This document shows positions 53,670 through 62,010 of a DNA stretch of 64,000 bases, one piece after another (positions within the stretch are counted from its first letter, which is position 1; every line of letters starts with the position of its first letter). Origin of the DNA: Algibacter mikhailovii. Lineage in GTDB: Bacteria > Bacteroidota > Bacteroidia > Flavobacteriales > Flavobacteriaceae. Position numbers and translations under genes: made by a program. The notes below the pieces were generated by a model that was not told the DNA's origin, did no database searches, and saw nothing but the letters and a program-made list of their open reading frames with translations. The stretch spans positions 310,001 through 374,000 of the forward strand of contig NZ_BMWZ01000003.1 of NCBI RefSeq assembly GCF_014651495.1. Reading direction: 5' to 3'.

Positions 53670-53925
53670 CAAAAATTTGCCCCCCTTAGAAAGCTTTTTA
53701 TCGGCGCAACTGTAAAATTATCAACATTTGTTAATTTCTCAAAAACAGCTTAAAATGGCTAAAAAGCACCTTAAAATTGATTTTCATAGATTTGCATTAA
53801 ATTTTAAAATGTGAAATAAACAAACCTCGGCTATGCCCTTATTTTAAGTTTTTAAATTTTAATGAAAAAGGATAAAACAATTCAAACGTTGTAGTTTTTA
53901 CCAGAAAAAAAAATATCATGAAACA

Positions 53926-53937
53926 TGATGTATGTCA
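53926..53937. promoter_or_regulatory. CRP/FNR-type half-site pair upstream of the porin
   Basis: TGATGTATGTCA fits TGA-N6-TCA, the core spacing of CRP/FNR-family sites. Its centre (53931.5) is about 41 bases before the start predicted from the -7 box at 53961-53968, which is the class II activator position. It partly overlaps the palindrome ATCATG-AAA-CATGAT. Confidence 0.35.
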
Positions 53938-53960
53938 CTTAATGAAGTAAGAATTGAATA

Positions 53961-53968
53961 TATTTTTG
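53961..53968 (+). promoter_or_regulatory. -7 promoter box of the porin gene
   Basis: TATTTTTG, an exact TAnnTTTG match, 25 bases before the ATG at 53994. No TTTG lies at the usual -33 spacing, which fits a promoter that depends on an activator. Confidence 0.5.
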
Positions 53969-53993
53969 TCGTCTATTTTAGAACCAATCTCAA

Positions 53994-55262
53994 ATGAAAA
54001 GCAGAAAAACACAAATTTTCAAACTACTATTTCTTTTACTGATTTGCCTACCAAGTATAGCTATTAGTCAAGACAAAAAGGATTTCAAACCAACATTCAA
54101 TTGGGATGTTACTGGTCAAATTTGGGCAAGATATTCAGATTTAAATGAAGGCTCCTTGATATATGATGAACCCACTACCCAGTTTTTTGATATTTCTATT
54201 AGGCGCTTGCGTATACCAATATCGTCACAAATAACCCCCAGAATATTCGCTTATGCCATTTTTGGAGGAAACAACTACAATTTCAAACAGAAAACATTTA
54301 CTATTGAAGTTTTAGATTTATACGTTGAATATAAGTTTGCCGATTTTTTGGAAGCTGGATTCGGTAAATCTGGATGGCAAGGACTTAATAGATGGAATAT
54401 TAGATCAGCTAAGACCATGATGGGACTAGATTCACCACTATTTACCTTAAATACTGTTGAAATAAATGATGACTTAGGACGATTATTTGGAGCTTGGATT
54501 AAAGGTCAAGCTGGTAAATTTGATTATCGCATTGCCTTCAACCGTCCTTTTGCTGTAACGAATATACCTGACGGTGAGGTTAATTTTGCTAATAACAAAC
54601 CACGTGTAAAAACCTCAACCTATGTAAAATATCAAATATTTGAACATGAATCTAATAAATCTGCCTACCAAACTGGTACTTATTTACAGACTAAAAAAGT
54701 ATTCAACTTTGGTGCTGGTTACCAATTTCAACCCAAAGCCATGAGTGATGGCGACGCAGCACTTCCAGGCACAACCTTCTATGATATGGAACATTGGGCC
54801 ATTGATTCTTTCTTAAATCTTCCATTAGCCAATGATGCAGCGATTACCGCATATTTAGGTTACTATGATTATGGTTTTGGTAAAGATTACATACGTAATG
54901 TAGGCGCAAACAACCCAACAACCAGTGGTGGAACCGATTTTAACGGACCCGGTGTCGCTTTCCCAATGATAGGTACTGGAACGTCTTGGTACATGCAATT
55001 TGGTTATGCTTTTAAACAAACTGAGGTGTTTAATCAACCTATGATTATTCAACCTAACATTGCCATTCAGCACTCAGATTGGGATGCTCTAAATGATAAA
55101 ATGACCGTGTTTGATTTTACTACTAACTTTTTAATTAATGGTTCTCATGGTAACAAAATAAGTTTAGGTTATCAGTATCGCCCCATATTTGATGCCGTGA
55201 CAATAGAACAAAAGGATTATAAAGGTATGGCCGTTTTACAATACCAAATTTCATTCAGATAA
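53994..55262 (+). CDS. Outer-membrane porin (OprP/O-like)
   Basis: A 422-residue protein with a signal peptide ending AISQ. Its sequence pattern fits phosphate-selective porin O/P-like barrels of Bacteroidetes: FNWDVTGQIWARYSDL, ISIRRLRIPISSQITPRIFAYAIFGGNN, LDLYVEYKFADFLEAGFGKSGWQGLNRW and the C-terminal strand GMAVLQYQISFR ending in Phe-Arg. The barrel is probably a trimeric channel for small ions or solutes. It is monocistronic, with a promoter that looks activator-dependent and a downstream inverted repeat. Confidence 0.78.
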   Translation: MKSRKTQIFKLLFLLLICLPSIAISQDKKDFKPTFNWDVTGQIWARYSDLNEGSLIYDEPTTQFFDISIRRLRIPISSQITPRIFAYAIFGGNNYNFKQKTFTIEVLDLYVEYKFADFLEAGFGKSGWQGLNRWNIRSAKTMMGLDSPLFTLNTVEINDDLGRLFGAWIKGQAGKFDYRIAFNRPFAVTNIPDGEVNFANNKPRVKTSTYVKYQIFEHESNKSAYQTGTYLQTKKVFNFGAGYQFQPKAMSDGDAALPGTTFYDMEHWAIDSFLNLPLANDAAITAYLGYYDYGFGKDYIRNVGANNPTTSGGTDFNGPGVAFPMIGTGTSWYMQFGYAFKQTEVFNQPMIIQPNIAIQHSDWDALNDKMTVFDFTTNFLINGSHGNKISLGYQYRPIFDAVTIEQKDYKGMAVLQYQISFR

Positions 55263-55288
55263 GCACATCAACCCCTATTAATAGCAAC

Positions 55289-55325
55289 GCAAAAAGTAGT
55301 AAAACACCATTTTACTACTTTTTGC
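55289..55325. terminator. Inverted repeat terminator after the porin
   Basis: GCAAAAAGTAGTAAAA and TTTTACTACTTTTTGC are perfect 16-base complements with a 5-base loop, 26 bases past the porin stop. The T-run is inside the arm rather than after it. Confidence 0.75.
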
Positions 55326-55518
55326 ATTAAAAACACTTTCAATATTTTGAATTATTTTCCGTTTTAATATCGAATTCACTAATGAAATAGCTGATATACT
55401 GAAGAATTCAAAGCAATAAAAAGCGCGATATAACTTTAAACCCCTCAGACTGCATTCTACATAAAAACTTTCGTAATTTTACGCGCTTAATTTTGAGTAA
55501 TAAATTAAACATAAAGAC

Positions 55519-55788
55519 ATGAGTAAAATTATGACCGTCGATGTTCTATCGAGCATTAAAGGAGCGCAGCCTTCAGAGACTGTGAACAAATTATTTGAAG
55601 TAATTAAAAATGCGAATACAACAAATAATAATACCTTTAATGGAAATCATAATAATGCAGTGTCTTTAGATAACTTGAGAGACGACATAGTAATGGATAG
55701 TTCTGCAATTGAGAAACAAATCATTATTGAAAATTTCCCAAAAGAAAAAAATGGTTATCTAGTTGTTTCTAAAGTAATTGAAGAGTAA
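55519..55788 (+). CDS. Divergent GatC-like subunit upstream of gatA
   Basis: An 89-residue protein. Its C-terminal half, DNLRDDIVMDSSAIEKQ followed by NFPKEKNGYLVVSKVIEE, matches the GatC pattern of LR-x-D, a helix, then N-x-P and gyf-x-VPkVie by eye. The N-terminal half has an Asn-rich linker (NNNTFNGNHNNA) and does not show the usual first GatC helix. GatC is the small subunit that wraps around GatA and GatB in the GatCAB amidotransferase. It begins 2 bases before gatA, which is exactly where gatC is often found. Naming is by motif and position; a search with a GatC profile would settle it. A near-match -7 box TAATTTTA lies at 55474-55481. Confidence 0.6.
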   Translation: MSKIMTVDVLSSIKGAQPSETVNKLFEVIKNANTTNNNTFNGNHNNAVSLDNLRDDIVMDSSAIEKQIIIENFPKEKNGYLVVSKVIEE

Positions 55789-55790
55789 TT

Positions 55791-57191
55791 ATGGAATCCC
55801 AAATACATAAAATTCACCAGCAACTGGTGAATAATGAAATCACCTGTACAGCATTAGTACAAGAGAAATTAGAAGCTTTAAAACAAAACTCAAACAACAC
55901 TGTAAACGCCTTACTAGAAACCTCGGCCCTTAATTTAGCAGCTAAAGTTGATGCTAAGATTAAAAATGGTGAACCAATAGGATTATTAGAAGGCATTCCT
56001 TTTGGAATCAAAGATGTTTACATGGTTCAAGGTACTTACACTACCGCGAGTTCAGAATTACTTAAAAACTATAAATCAGCATATACAGCAACAGCGATTC
56101 AAAAATTACTAGATGCTGGAGCTATTCCTTTGGTTAAAGAGAATTGTGACAGTTTTGGACATGGGTCTTCAAGTGAAAACACCATTTTTGGAGCAGTAAA
56201 AAATGCGATCAATCCTGATTTAGTTGGAGGCGGATCTAGTGGAGGCTCTGCTGTAAATGTTGCCAAAGATTACACCGTATTTTCTATTGGTGGTGATACA
56301 GGTGGTTCTGTACGCCAGCCTGCTGGTTATAATAATGTCTATGGTTTAAAACCAACTTACGGCCGTATTTCACGTTTCGGGTTAATGGCTTACGCCTCGT
56401 CAACAGATTGTGTTGGTCCCATTGCAAAATCCATTGAAGATATTCGTATTGTTTTAAATACAATGAGCGGGCAAGACGTAAAAGATCAAACTACATATGC
56501 TTCCGCGGAAATAACTCAGGATGATATTCAATCTTCTGACAGCATACAAACCGTAGGCTACTTTAAAAATTTTATTGATAGTGAGGCTATTGATCCTCAA
56601 GTGAAATCTGATTTCTTAGCCGCTATAGACAAAATTAAAGCAAAGGGCATTGCTGTAAAAGCGCTAGACTTCTTTAAGTCTGACACCTTAGTTTCAACAT
56701 ACTACACCCTAGCCATGGCTGAAACGGCTTCTAATTTGTCTCGTTTAGACGGCACCAACTACGGAAATCGTATAGAAAGAGACACCTTAAAAGAAACCTA
56801 TTCTATAACACGTTCCGAAAATTTTTCAGACGAAACAAAACGAAGAATTGTTGGTGGAAATCAAGTACTATCCCAGGGCTTTTCAGACGAAATTTATTTA
56901 AAAGGATTAAATCTGAGAGATCAAATTTCGGAAAATTTCGAGAATGACTTTAAAGAAGTTGATGTCATCATATCTCCTGTTACACCAAGCACACCGCCTA
57001 AAATTGGTGATAGTTTAAAAGACCCTTTGGCCATGTATTTATCTGATGCATACACGGTAGGTTTTAGTTTAGGTCAATTACCAACTTTAACCATACCACA
57101 AGGAACTGCTACAGGCTTGCAACTTACTGCCGCAAAAAATAATGACGAACTTGTTTTGAAGTTTGCTAACTTCTTAAAAGACCTCATATAA
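55791..57191 (+). CDS. gatA: Asp-tRNA(Asn)/Glu-tRNA(Gln) amidotransferase subunit A
   Basis: A 466-residue amidase-signature enzyme, glutaminase of GatCAB. The Lys-Ser-Ser triad can be placed at K74 (PFGIKDVYM), S149 (VGGGSSGGSAVN) and S173 (GGDTGGSVRQPAGYNNVYGLKPTYGRISR region). The latter long GatA signature is fully conserved, as is SSTDCVGPIAKSIED. Ammonia from Gln is passed to GatB, where it amidates mischarged tRNA. The stop overlaps the GatB-AspRS start codon by one base (TAATG). The upstream gene encodes a GatC-like protein. Confidence 0.94.
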   Translation: MESQIHKIHQQLVNNEITCTALVQEKLEALKQNSNNTVNALLETSALNLAAKVDAKIKNGEPIGLLEGIPFGIKDVYMVQGTYTTASSELLKNYKSAYTATAIQKLLDAGAIPLVKENCDSFGHGSSSENTIFGAVKNAINPDLVGGGSSGGSAVNVAKDYTVFSIGGDTGGSVRQPAGYNNVYGLKPTYGRISRFGLMAYASSTDCVGPIAKSIEDIRIVLNTMSGQDVKDQTTYASAEITQDDIQSSDSIQTVGYFKNFIDSEAIDPQVKSDFLAAIDKIKAKGIAVKALDFFKSDTLVSTYYTLAMAETASNLSRLDGTNYGNRIERDTLKETYSITRSENFSDETKRRIVGGNQVLSQGFSDEIYLKGLNLRDQISENFENDFKEVDVIISPVTPSTPPKIGDSLKDPLAMYLSDAYTVGFSLGQLPTLTIPQGTATGLQLTAAKNNDELVLKFANFLKDLI

Positions 57192-60100
57192 TGGAACTGG
57201 AACACTTAAACGAACTTTTAAAACAACACGAACTAGAGTTAGTTATTGGGCTAGAAACCCACGTTCGATTGAATACTAAAACCAAGTTATTTTGTTCTTG
57301 TGCCAATCAAGAAATAGATACGCCTAATCAAAATATTTGTTCAGTTTGCACAGGACAAATGGGTGTTTTACCAGCAATTAACAAAGAAGCTATAAGAAAG
57401 GCAATATACTTTGGTAAAGCTGTTAAATCTACTTTCGAAAATGAAGTCATTTCATGGGACAGAAAGCATTATGAATATCCTGACAACCCCAAAAACATAC
57501 AGATTACGCAGTTTCACAACCCAGTGATTCCAGATGGGCAGGTTTCTTGTTATAGAAATGACGGCTCTCAATTTACTGTAAATTTAACACAGGTTCATAT
57601 TGAGGAAGATGCTGCAAAATTAATGCATGAGAAAAAAGTTTCGTTGGTCGATTTTAATAAAGCTGGTGTACCGCTTATTGAAATTGTGACCGAACCATGC
57701 ATCCGGCACATTGAAGACGCTTCTACCTATGCGCAATACATTCAACGTATTGTACAAAATTTAGGTATCTCTGAAGCTAACCTTGAAAAAGGTGAATTTA
57801 AGTCAGATGTCTCTGTATCACTTCGAAAAAAACGCGATTACAATTTAAATCCGCGTACCGAAATAAAAAACTTGAACTCGTTTAAGTTTATGGTCGATGC
57901 CCTAAAGGAGGAAGTTGAAAAACAATTAAACTACTTTTTAGAGCATAAAGAATTTAGACCCGATCAAACTACAGTGTTGTGGGATGCAGAATTGAAGCAA
58001 ACCAAGACCATGCGAAAAAAGGAGTTCGAAGCAGATTACCGTTTTATTTCTGAACCAGATTTACCATTTGTGAGCATTAAAAATGTTGTAGAATCTATAG
58101 ATGTAGATCTGAGTACCTTGCCGTATGCCGTTGAATCTATTTTAATTAAAGGCGGTGTTTTACCACAAGATGCAAAATTCTTTACAGCAGATTCTTTACG
58201 TTCAGAAACTTTTGTTGCCATAAACAATGTCATTAAAGATCCTTCTTTTGTTGCAAAAACCTTAGTCAACAATATTGGAGCTGATGAGTATGCAGACATT
58301 CACAGAATAGAACATCTCATTGAAATATTTCAACTATTCAAAGCGGAAAAAATCACCTCTGTATTGGTGCAAAATGCCATTACATCGTATTTAAAAGATA
58401 GAAGTTTTGATTACAATAGATATTTTGAAGACAATACCATTTCTGAGTCTCAAATAGAAGATGCCATTAATAAGGTCATTTCTGAAAATGAAGGGATTGC
58501 CAATGATATTAAATCTGGTAACCAAGGCAAAGCAGGTATTTTAGTTGGAAAAGTCATTGGTATTATTGGAAAAGGGGCATCGGGAAAAATAATCCGCGAA
58601 GGAATTCTGAAAGCACTTGCGGGAGGGCCTGGCAGCGAAAATAAAGAACAAGGAAGAGCAACAGAGCAGGCAACACTTCAACAACAAACAACAAGTAAAA
58701 AGGAAGAAGAGGTATTACCACAAATCCCCTTAGTAATAAAAGACGAATACAGAACTCACGTAATATCTGACGTTACTGATGAAAGTATCAATGAAAGCAT
58801 CACGCTTTCTGGGTGGGTATCTAGTGTGCGTGATCATGGCGAATTGATGTTTATTGATTTACGTGATTCTAGTACACAAATATTCCAAGTACGCTTAAGT
58901 AGAGAATCGTTTGCTAATTTAGATGAGTTGGTAAAACTAAAACCCGAATCGGTTATTACTGTCTCTGGAACGATTGTGCAACGTAAAGAAGATGATTATA
59001 ACGCTGCATTAAGGACAGGGAAAATTGAATTAGAAGCTACGGCATTAGACATTTTAAACCTTTCTAAAACCTTACCGTTTGAAATTAAAAGAGCGACTAA
59101 AACCAATGAAAATGTTCGTTTTCAATATAAATATTTAGACCACAGAAATGATGACGTCCGTCGGGTTATTGTAAATCGTCATAAGGTCATTAAGATGATG
59201 CGCGACATATTAGACGCCCAAGATTTTCTTGAAATTGAAACGCCTATTTTAAGCGCAGGAACTGATGAAGGCGCACGCGAATTCATAGTTCCAACCCGCA
59301 AACAAGCAGGTTCGTTCTATACTTTACCGCAGGCACCTCAGCAATTTAAACAAATGCTAATGGTTTCTGGTTATGAAAAGTATTTCCAACTAGCCCGTTG
59401 TTTTAGAGATGAAGATTCTCGAGGTGATCGCCAACCAGAATTTACACAACTCGATATTGAAATGGCCTATGCCAGTATGCAACAAATCATTGATTTAAAC
59501 ACAAACATGTTTAATGGTATTGTTGAGAAGGTTTATGGTAAAAAATGGATATTGCGCCCTTTTGAAGTCATCACCTATAAAGAAGCTATGGATGATTATG
59601 GCTGCGATAGACCAGATTTACGCTTCGGTTTAAAATTAAAAGATATTACAGAAATTGTTAAGGACACTACATTCCAAGTCTTTAGTAAACCTATTGAAGA
59701 AGGTGGTATTGTAAAATGTATTAAAGTATCTGCCGAAGAACAAGGCAATAAACGTTTATCAAAAGGTCAGATTGAAAAATTAACAGCCTTAGCACAACAA
59801 CATGGTTTAGGAGGATTAGCCTATATTATAGTAAATGAAAACGATTTGCAATCGCCAATAATTAAATTCTTAGGGGAAGACATTGCTGCTGGAATCATAA
59901 AAACTACGGATGCTCAGGTTGGTGATATTGTTTTCTTTTCAGCTGCAGATTATGCTACCGCTAATAAAGCCTTAGATGCTGTACGTCAAGAATTAGGAAA
60001 GATGTTACGTTTAATTAATCCTAAAGAATTAAGACCGGCATGGGTCATAGATTTCCCGATGTTTGAAAAAACAGATGAAGGCAGATGGACATTTACCCAC

Positions 60101-60529
60101 AACCCTTTTTCAATGCCTGCTATTTACGATTTAGACAAACACATGAATGGTAAGGACAATGAAATTGGAAGTATTATCGCCCAGCAATACGATTTAATCT
60201 TAAATGGTTATGAAATTGGAGGCGGTTCTGTCCGTGCTCACAAACCAGAAATTCTTGAGGCCACTTATAAAAACATGGGCTATAATAAGGAAGAGATGAT
60301 GAAGAGTGTTGGCACCATGTATAAAGCCTTCCATTACGGTGCACCACCGCATGGCGGCATTGCCTGGGGTGTTGATAGACTCATGATGATACTGGAGAAA
60401 AAAGCTTCCATTAGAGAAGTGATGGCATTCCCTAAAACAGGAACCAGTGAAGATTTACTCTTTGGCGCACCATCTCCATTATCTAATAAAAAGGTTGAAG
60501 AAATGAATGTTAAGGTGATAGGCCGTTAA
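57191..60529 (+). CDS. GatB-AspRS fusion: amidotransferase subunit B joined to aspartyl-tRNA synthetase
   Basis: One uninterrupted 1112-codon ORF. Residues 1-475 are a complete GatB: the Cys-rich zinc site FCSCANQEIDTPNQNICSVC (about 34-53), HIEEDAAKLMHE, LVDFNKAGVPLIEIVTEPCI, EIKNLNSFKFM, and the GatB/YqeY tail domain ending KIIREGILKAL. Residues 476-510 are a flexible Gln/Glu/Lys-rich linker. Residues 510-1112 are a complete bacterial-type AspRS: OB fold GWVSSVRDHGELMFIDLRD (541 onward), motif 1 region, motif 2 FRDEDSRGDRQPEFTQLDIEMA (about 735), the GAD insert, and motif 3 GIAWGVDRLMMIL (about 1056). His549 is the residue associated with non-discriminating AspRS. The fusion fits an enzyme that mischarges tRNA-Asn with Asp and hands it to GatB. 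No frameshift or stop is present. Confidence 0.93.
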   Translation: MELEHLNELLKQHELELVIGLETHVRLNTKTKLFCSCANQEIDTPNQNICSVCTGQMGVLPAINKEAIRKAIYFGKAVKSTFENEVISWDRKHYEYPDNPKNIQITQFHNPVIPDGQVSCYRNDGSQFTVNLTQVHIEEDAAKLMHEKKVSLVDFNKAGVPLIEIVTEPCIRHIEDASTYAQYIQRIVQNLGISEANLEKGEFKSDVSVSLRKKRDYNLNPRTEIKNLNSFKFMVDALKEEVEKQLNYFLEHKEFRPDQTTVLWDAELKQTKTMRKKEFEADYRFISEPDLPFVSIKNVVESIDVDLSTLPYAVESILIKGGVLPQDAKFFTADSLRSETFVAINNVIKDPSFVAKTLVNNIGADEYADIHRIEHLIEIFQLFKAEKITSVLVQNAITSYLKDRSFDYNRYFEDNTISESQIEDAINKVISENEGIANDIKSGNQGKAGILVGKVIGIIGKGASGKIIREGILKALAGGPGSENKEQGRATEQATLQQQTTSKKEEEVLPQIPLVIKDEYRTHVISDVTDESINESITLSGWVSSVRDHGELMFIDLRDSSTQIFQVRLSRESFANLDELVKLKPESVITVSGTIVQRKEDDYNAALRTGKIELEATALDILNLSKTLPFEIKRATKTNENVRFQYKYLDHRNDDVRRVIVNRHKVIKMMRDILDAQDFLEIETPILSAGTDEGAREFIVPTRKQAGSFYTLPQAPQQFKQMLMVSGYEKYFQLARCFRDEDSRGDRQPEFTQLDIEMAYASMQQIIDLNTNMFNGIVEKVYGKKWILRPFEVITYKEAMDDYGCDRPDLRFGLKLKDITEIVKDTTFQVFSKPIEEGGIVKCIKVSAEEQGNKRLSKGQIEKLTALAQQHGLGGLAYIIVNENDLQSPIIKFLGEDIAAGIIKTTDAQVGDIVFFSAADYATANKALDAVRQELGKMLRLINPKELRPAWVIDFPMFEKTDEGRWTFTHNPFSMPAIYDLDKHMNGKDNEIGSIIAQQYDLILNGYEIGGGSVRAHKPEILEATYKNMGYNKEEMMKSVGTMYKAFHYGAPPHGGIAWGVDRLMMILEKKASIREVMAFPKTGTSEDLLFGAPSPLSNKKVEEMNVKVIGR

Positions 60530-60542
60530 CAACGCCGCTTAA

Positions 60543-60592
60543 GTATAACTAAAAAAGCTTCAGAATATCTTCTGAGGCTTTTTTAGTTATAC
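60543..60592. terminator. Long-stem terminator after the GatB-AspRS gene
   Basis: Two 23-base arms (60543-60565 and 60570-60592) with a 4-base loop pair at every position, with one G-T pair. The arms include AAAAAAGC and GCTTTTTT, so the hairpin gives T-runs in both directions. It starts 13 bases past the stop. Confidence 0.88.
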
Positions 60593-60680
60593 GTTGTAAA
60601 CTTTAACACTCTAACCCGACTTTTATAAAAACTTTAAGATTAATTGAGTTTATCTTTAGAATCTAAAATTAAAACGTATT

Positions 60681-61208
60681 ATGAAAAAATTTACAGTGTT
60701 AACGAGTATAGCATGTATTATGCTAATTTCTTTTAATATGAATGCCCAAAAATTTGCGAAGATGGACAAAAGTCCTATGGACGCCACTTTTTATAGAACT
60801 GCTAGAAATGCACCGGCTTTTGTAAAAGTTGTTTATAGCAGACCGCAACTTAAAGACCGTTCATTAAGCAAATTAGCCCCTAATGACAAAGTATGGAGAA
60901 CTGGTGCCAATGAAGCGGCAAATATTACCTTGTACAATGACATGAAAATTGGAGGTAAAACGGTTAAAGCTGGTGAGTATTCACTTTTTACAATACCAGG
61001 AGATTCAGAATGGACCATTATTATTAATAAAGACATTAATGTTTGGGGCGCCTATTCTTATAATGAAGCTCAAGATGTTATTCGAATAAAAGCTCCAGTT
61101 AGCAAATCAGATGAGAGCCTTGAAGCTTTTTCTATTGCATTTGATGACAAGGGAACAATGCATTTAGGATGGGGAACCACAAGGGTTGCTGTGCCTTTTT
61201 TAAAATAA
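60681..61208 (+). CDS. DUF2911 secreted protein
   Basis: A 175-residue protein with a signal peptide ending MNAQ. The DUF2911 domain is evident: VKVVYSRPQLKDRSLSKLAPNDKVWRTGANEAANITLYNDM and KAGEYSLFTIPGDSEWTIIIN, ending HLGWGTTRVAVPF. The family is widespread in Bacteroidetes and has no established function. It is monocistronic between two strong terminators; a near-match -7 box TATCTTTA is at 60651-60658. Confidence 0.88.
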   Translation: MKKFTVLTSIACIMLISFNMNAQKFAKMDKSPMDATFYRTARNAPAFVKVVYSRPQLKDRSLSKLAPNDKVWRTGANEAANITLYNDMKIGGKTVKAGEYSLFTIPGDSEWTIIINKDINVWGAYSYNEAQDVIRIKAPVSKSDESLEAFSIAFDDKGTMHLGWGTTRVAVPFLK

Positions 61209-61226
61209 TAAAACCACTTGATAAAT

Positions 61227-61257
61227 AAAAAAGCCCTGATAAATCAGGGCTTTTTTT
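61227..61257. terminator. Bidirectional terminator between DUF2911 and queE
   Basis: AAAAAAGCCCTGA and TCAGGGCTTTTTT form a strong GC-containing stem with a 4-base loop, 18 bases past the DUF2911 stop. The opposite strand gives the T-run for queE, which ends at 61278. Confidence 0.88.
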
Positions 61258-61277
61258 ATGCTTTTATTTTTTTTCAC

Positions 61278-61907
61278 TTAAGGAATATTTAAATACTTAT
61301 GTGTTTGCAAAGACACTTTCCATTTAGGATTCGCCATCACATAATCAACAATTTCTGGCACCACCTTATCTCGCTTACTCCATTCTGGTTGTAGGTATAA
61401 AATACAATTTTCATTTACCTTAGCAGCTTGCGCCTCCGCAAAGCGAAAATCATCCTTATTATATACAATAACTTTAAGTTCATGCGCTTTATCATAAACT
61501 TCTTGAGTAGGTAACTTTAGTTTTTTTGGTGATAAACAAATCCAATCCCAAGTACCTGTTAACTTATAGGCTCCAGACGTTTCAATATGCACTTGCATGC
61601 CTTTGCCCTTCAATTGGCTGGTAAGTTCTGACATGTCCCACATTAAGGGTTCGCCACCTGTTATAACAATGGTATCACTATATTTTTTCGCGTTTTCAAC
61701 AATGTTTTTTGTAGCTGTTGGTGGGTGTAAATTGGCATCCCAACTTTCTTTCACATCGCACCAATGACAGCCCACATCACAACCACCCAATCTTATAAAA
61801 TAAGCTGCTGTGCCTTTATGATAACCTTCCCCTTGAATGGTATAAAACTCTTCCATTAGTGGAAGCATTTCTCCCTTATCAACTAATTCCTGTAGCTCTT
61901 TTTTCAT
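61278..61907 (-). CDS. queE: 7-carboxy-7-deazaguanine synthase
   Basis: From the ATG at 61907 the protein has 209 residues. It is a radical SAM enzyme of the queuosine/7-deazaguanine pathway that converts 6-carboxytetrahydropterin. The cluster motif is C43-x3-C47-x2-C50 in GGCDVGCHWCDVKESWD, preceded by the QueE-typical FYTIQGEGYHKGTAAYFIRL and followed by IVITGGEPLMWDM. The longer frame to 61916 starts at a TTG that lies inside the promoter -7 box and is rejected. No other queuosine gene is in the window. Confidence 0.94.
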   Translation of the reverse strand: MKKELQELVDKGEMLPLMEEFYTIQGEGYHKGTAAYFIRLGGCDVGCHWCDVKESWDANLHPPTATKNIVENAKKYSDTIVITGGEPLMWDMSELTSQLKGKGMQVHIETSGAYKLTGTWDWICLSPKKLKLPTQEVYDKAHELKVIVYNKDDFRFAEAQAAKVNENCILYLQPEWSKRDKVVPEIVDYVMANPKWKVSLQTHKYLNIP

Positions 61908-61913
61908 CGTTGG

Positions 61914-61921
61914 CAAAGATA
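61914..61921 (-). promoter_or_regulatory. -7 promoter box abutting queE
   Basis: TATCTTTG on the minus strand, an exact TAnnTTTG match, followed by CCAACG and the ATG at 61907. With the -7 box 6 bases from the start codon, the transcript would be nearly leaderless. No -33 TTTG was found at 17-21 bases. Confidence 0.5.
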
Positions 61922-62010
61922 CTCCTTTGAAAGCTAATTGTTCACATTTTTCTATACCTTGTTCATTTGAATTGCGCCAGAATGGTTATTTTTATCAAAA
62001 TTTATAGAGC

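Noticed and set aside
61908-61916. TTG start for queE giving three extra residues
   Set aside because: The TTG lies in the -7 box TATCTTTG; the ATG at 61907 is better.
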